The notes beneath the pieces are model-generated. The model saw nothing but the letters and a program-made list of their open reading frames with translations. It ran no database searches and had not been told where the DNA came from. The position numbers and the translations under genes were made by a program. Source: an uncultured Gammaproteobacteria bacterium (lineage in GTDB: Bacteria; Pseudomonadota; Gammaproteobacteria; UBA4575). From it: a DNA stretch of 64,000 bases. The DNA lies in assembly GCA_951812785.1 (NCBI GenBank), contig OX638335.1, forward strand, positions 1,379,653 through 1,443,652, read 5' to 3'. Below, in pieces: positions 60,446 to 64,000 of the stretch. Numbering within the stretch: position 1 is the first letter of the stretch; each line of letters starts with the position of its first letter.

Positions 60446-60475
60446 ATTTTACGGAGTTGGGCTGCACCCTGTCAA
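60446..60475 (-). promoter_or_regulatory. Str operon (rpsL) promoter with consensus -35
   Basis: Minus strand TTGACA (60470-60475), 18-bp spacer, TAAAAT (60446-60451), then the GC-rich discriminator CTCGCCACCC. The perfect -35 and the discriminator suggest a strong, stringently controlled sigma-70 promoter. It starts 22 bp past the rpoC stop. Confidence 0.75.
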
Positions 60476-60496
60476 GGAGAACAGAACCCAACAACA

Positions 60497-63400
60497 CTAT
60501 GTTTCTAAAGTATTATCTTCCTGATCGGTAGATTCTGACTCAGACACTTCTGCAATCATCGCCGGTTCTTCTGTAATTTCTGCCATATCCGGCATTTCTG
60601 GCATTCCCAAGTTAAGCTCTTGGCGAGTTTTACGTCGCTCTTGATGATATGTCAGACCTGTTCCAGCAGGAATCAAACGACCCACAATGACATTTTCCTT
60701 CAAACCACGTAGGCAGTCATTAGATCCATGTACCGCAGATTCCGTCAATACGCGAGTGGTTTCTTGGAATGATGCTGCTGATATGAAGGATTCTGTGACC
60801 AACGAGGCCTTGGTAATACCCAGCAAAACGTTTTCGAAGGTCGCAGGTTCTTTGTTTCTAGCCTCCATATTCTCATTGACTTCATATAAGCGGGCGCGTT
60901 CAACTTGCTCACCGCGCAACATATTGGTGTCACCACGATGTGAAATCTCAACTTTGCGCAACATTTGGCGAATAATCACCTCAATATGCTTGTCGTTAAT
61001 TTTCACACCCTGTAAACGGTAAACGTCTTGAATTTCTTGCACCAGGTATTCTGCTAATGCACTCACACCCAATAACTTCAAGATGTCGTGAGGACTACGT
61101 TCACCTTCAACAACTACTTCACCCTTATCAACATGCTCACCTTCGAACACGTCAACATGTCTCCATTTAGGGATAAGTTCTTCGACGGTCTCACCGTCAT
61201 CCATAGTAATCACTAAACGTTGCTTACCTTTGGTTTCTTTACCAAAGCTGACAATTCCTGATTCCAGCGCCATGAATGCAGGCTCTTTAGGCTTACGCGC
61301 TTCGAACAAGTCAGCAACACGTGGTAGACCACCGGTAATATCTCTAGTCTTTGAAGACTCTTGAGGGATACGCGCGATAATGTCACCGACACCTACTTGC
61401 GCACCGTCCTCTAAACTCACAATGGCTTCTGCTGGCAATACGTATTGCGCTGGGAAATTTGAATCAGACAGTGTTAATTCATTATCTTTGTCATCAACCA
61501 ACTTCACCATTGGGCGTAAATCTTTACCCGCAGTTGGACGGCTCTTAGGATCAGCAACAACAATTGAACTCAAACCGGTGACTTCATCTAAACGCTTATT
61601 AACCGTCACACCTTCTGAGAAGTCGACTAATTTAACGCGACCACCCACTTCAGCAATAATTGGGTGAGTGTGCGGATCCCATGTTGCAATCACTTGACCT
61701 GACTCAACCGCATCCCCTTCGTTAGCTGAAATTGATGCGCCATAAGGTAGTTTGTAACGTTCACGCTCACGACCATGTTCATCGATCAAACCAATCTCAC
61801 CTGAACGTGATGCGGCAACATTATGTCCATCATGGTGTTTAACCAATTTAATATTATGAAAACGAACTGTCCCTGATGCTTTTGGCGCAATACTATTGGT
61901 TGATGCTGCACGACTCGCAGCTCCACCAATATGGAAAGTACGCATGGTTAACTGAGTGCCTGGCTCACCAATAGATTGCGCAGCCATCACACCCACTGCT
62001 TCACCTTGGTTAATCAAATGTCCTCGCGCCAAGTCACGACCGTAACAGCTTGAACATACGCCGTATCGCGTATCACAAGTGATAGGCGTTCGTACAAGAA
62101 TTTCATCTACACCTAATTCTTCGAATTGAGAAACCCATTTCTCATCAAGCAATGTGCCTTGAGGAATTAAGGTCTTTTTACCTGCCGCATCAAGTACGTC
62201 TTTAGCAACCACACGGCCAAGTACTCGTTCACTTAATGGCTCAACAACATCCCCACCTTCAATGATAGGTGTCATTATGATGCCATTCTCAGTACCACAA
62301 TCGTATTCAGTAATCACAAGGTCTTGCGCAACATCAACCAAACGACGAGTTAGATATCCTGAGTTTGCAGTTTTCAACGCAGTATCAGCTAAACCTTTAC
62401 GAGCACCATGAGTAGAAATAAAGTACTGAAGTACGTTTAATCCTTCGCGGAAGTTTGCCGTAATCGGTGTTTCAATAATTGATCCATCTGGCTTAGCCAT
62501 CAAGCCACGCATACCTGCTAATTGTCTAATCTGTGCTGCTGAACCCCTAGCACCGGAATCAGCCATCATGAAAATAGAGTTGAAAGAAGGTTGAGATACT
62601 TTGTTACCTTCCGCATCTTCAACATGCTCTTTACCCAACTTATCCATCATCGCCTTGGCTACTTTCTCATTGGTATGCGACCAAATATCAACAACCTTAT
62701 TGTAGCGCTCACCTTTAGTCACGAGACCTGAAGCGTATTGCGTTTCAATATCTTTAACTTCTTGCTCAGCAGCGCCAAGTATGTCGACCTTTTCAGTCGG
62801 AATCACCATATCGTCTGCACAGAACGACACACCCGATAGTGTTGCAAACTTAAAGCCGGTATACATAAGTTGATCGGCAAAAATAACCGTTTCTTTTAGT
62901 CCAACTTCGCGATAACAAGCATTAATTAATCTTGAGATTGCACGCTTATTTAGATCTTGATTGATTAAATCGAACGGAAGACCTTTAGGTAAAATATCCA
63001 ACAACAACGCACGTCCGACTGACGAATCTCTAAGCACTGTTTCTTCTGTTTCTGTTCCGTCTTCGGCAATGTTTGTTTGAGTCATACGAATCTTAATTCT
63101 CGCATGCAAGTCTACTGCACCTGTTTCAAATGCACGACGCGCTTCATCCACATCAGAGAAAACCATTCCTTCACCATGCACGTTAACTTTCTGGCGTGTC
63201 ATGTAGTACAAACCAAGCACGATATCTTGTGAAGGCACAATAATTGGCTCGCCGTTAGCAGGCGATAAAATATTGTTAGTCGACATCATTAATGCACGAC
63301 CTTCTAACTGCGCTTCGATAGACAATGGCACGTGCACCGCCATTTGGTCACCATCAAAGTCAGCGTTAAACGCCGCGCATACTAGCGGGTGTAATTGAAT

Positions 63401-64000
63401 TGCTTTACCTTCAATTAATTGTGGCTCAAAACACTGAATACCCAGGCGATGAAGTGTAGGCGCACGGTTCAACATAACTGGATGCTCGCGAATAACTTCT
63501 TCTAAGATATCCCAAACTTCAGCACCTTCGCGCTCAACAATTTTCTTACACGCTTTAATGGTTGGCGCAATACCGCGTAGCATTAATTTTCTAAATACAA
63601 ATGGCTTAAATAATTCCAACGCCATTTTCTTAGGCAATCCACATTGATGCAGTCTTAAGGTAGGACCACAGACAATCACTGATCGACCAGAGTAATCAAC
63701 ACGCTTACCTAATAAGTTTTGACGGAAACGTCCTTGTTTACCTTTAATCATATCAGCAAGAGATTTCAGAGGACGCTTATTAGTGCCTGTGATTGCCCTT
63801 CCACGACGACCGTTATCCAACAGTGCATCAACAGACTCTTGCAACATGCGCTTTTCGTTACGAACGATAATGTCTGGTGCATTTAATTCCAATAGACGCT
63901 TAAGACGATTATTTCGATTTATCACTCGGCGATATAAATCGTTCAAATCAGACGTGGCAAAACGACCACCATCTAGAGGCACTAATGGACGCAAATCTGG
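60497..64000 (-). CDS. rpoC: RNA polymerase beta' subunit (N-terminal part outside window)
   Basis: 1167 residues visible, entering at [20 protein letters not shown], roughly residue 325 of E. coli beta'. The catalytic Mg-binding NADFDGDQM is present, as are the bridge-helix and trigger-loop regions ([36 protein letters not shown]) and the second zinc site ([15 protein letters not shown]). The C-terminal tail ends in an acidic stretch ([13 protein letters not shown]). Reading continues past base 64000, so no start is visible. Confidence 0.99.
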   Translation of the reverse strand, partial: PDLRPLVPLDGGRFATSDLNDLYRRVINRNNRLKRLLELNAPDIIVRNEKRMLQESVDALLDNGRRGRAITGTNKRPLKSLADMIKGKQGRFRQNLLGKRVDYSGRSVIVCGPTLRLHQCGLPKKMALELFKPFVFRKLMLRGIAPTIKACKKIVEREGAEVWDILEEVIREHPVMLNRAPTLHRLGIQCFEPQLIEGKAIQLHPLVCAAFNADFDGDQMAVHVPLSIEAQLEGRALMMSTNNILSPANGEPIIVPSQDIVLGLYYMTRQKVNVHGEGMVFSDVDEARRAFETGAVDLHARIKIRMTQTNIAEDGTETEETVLRDSSVGRALLLDILPKGLPFDLINQDLNKRAISRLINACYREVGLKETVIFADQLMYTGFKFATLSGVSFCADDMVIPTEKVDILGAAEQEVKDIETQYASGLVTKGERYNKVVDIWSHTNEKVAKAMMDKLGKEHVEDAEGNKVSQPSFNSIFMMADSGARGSAAQIRQLAGMRGLMAKPDGSIIETPITANFREGLNVLQYFISTHGARKGLADTALKTANSGYLTRRLVDVAQDLVITEYDCGTENGIIMTPIIEGGDVVEPLSERVLGRVVAKDVLDAAGKKTLIPQGTLLDEKWVSQFEELGVDEILVRTPITCDTRYGVCSSCYGRDLARGHLINQGEAVGVMAAQSIGEPGTQLTMRTFHIGGAASRAASTNSIAPKASGTVRFHNIKLVKHHDGHNVAASRSGEIGLIDEHGRERERYKLPYGASISANEGDAVESGQVIATWDPHTHPIIAEVGGRVKLVDFSEGVTVNKRLDEVTGLSSIVVADPKSRPTAGKDLRPMVKLVDDKDNELTLSDSNFPAQYVLPAEAIVSLEDGAQVGVGDIIARIPQESSKTRDITGGLPRVADLFEARKPKEPAFMALESGIVSFGKETKGKQRLVITMDDGETVEELIPKWRHVDVFEGEHVDKGEVVVEGERSPHDILKLLGVSALAEYLVQEIQDVYRLQGVKINDKHIEVIIRQMLRKVEISHRGDTNMLRGEQVERARLYEVNENMEARNKEPATFENVLLGITKASLVTESFISAASFQETTRVLTESAVHGSNDCLRGLKENVIVGRLIPAGTGLTYHQERRKTRQELNLGMPEMPDMAEITEEPAMIAEVSESESTDQEDNTLET

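Overview
The window looks like the chromosome of an AT-rich gammaproteobacterium. The evidence is the gene order miaB-ybeZ-ybeY-corC, ssb and a YajR-like transporter beside uvrA, and one contiguous str-S10-spc-alpha block reading rpoC-rpsL-rpsG-fusA-tuf-rpsJ through to rpoA-rplQ. I cannot name the genus from sequence alone. I saw no rRNA, tRNA or CRISPR array.

Layout. (1) 1-3187, minus strand: housekeeping genes corC (cut by the window edge), ybeY, ybeZ and miaB. (2) 3335-7392, plus strand: a short surface-glycan operon with an ABC exporter, a GT4 glycosyltransferase and an O-antigen ligase/polymerase-like protein. (3) 7435-28500, minus strand: a large O-antigen or capsule locus converging on region 2. 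It has a Wzx-like flippase, two Wzy-like membrane proteins, two GT4 glycosyltransferases, a methyltransferase and a bacterial sugar transferase. It also has a WlbA/WbpD/WbpE set for a 2,3-diacetamido uronic acid, a CapD/WbpM-type dehydratase and a second DegT aminotransferase. Unusual members are an E1-alpha/E1-beta thiamine-diphosphate pair and a membrane-anchored propeller-cytochrome c protein. An acyltransferase here is broken by one in-frame amber codon. (4) 28541-33445: a palindromic repeat, ssb, a YajR-like MFS transporter and uvrA. (5) 33463-42092: a graveyard of a second glycan or secondary-metabolite locus. It holds a polytopic membrane protein, a GT2, a YbhN-like protein, a methyltransferase, a polysaccharide deacetylase and a flavin monooxygenase, all broken. 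The monooxygenase carries both an IS3-family and an IS481-family element, and removing them restores its frame exactly. (6) 42148-64000, minus strand: the ribosomal protein superoperon, with secY, rpoA, tuf, fusA and most of rpoC.

How the genes fit together. WlbA, WbpD and WbpE carry out successive C3 oxidation, transamination and N-acetylation of a UDP-sugar acid. CapD and the other aminotransferase could make a 6-deoxy amino sugar. The sugar transferase would start a repeat unit on undecaprenyl phosphate, the GT4 enzymes extend it, Wzx flips it and a Wzy-like protein polymerises it. The E1 pair has no visible E2 or E3 partner and is the least explained part of the locus.

Regulatory points in the ribosomal block are a consensus promoter followed at once by a terminator-like hairpin ahead of rpsL, a 30-bp perfect inverted repeat filling the rpoA-rplQ gap, and a perfect 15-bp hairpin in an unusually long rpsJ-rplC gap.
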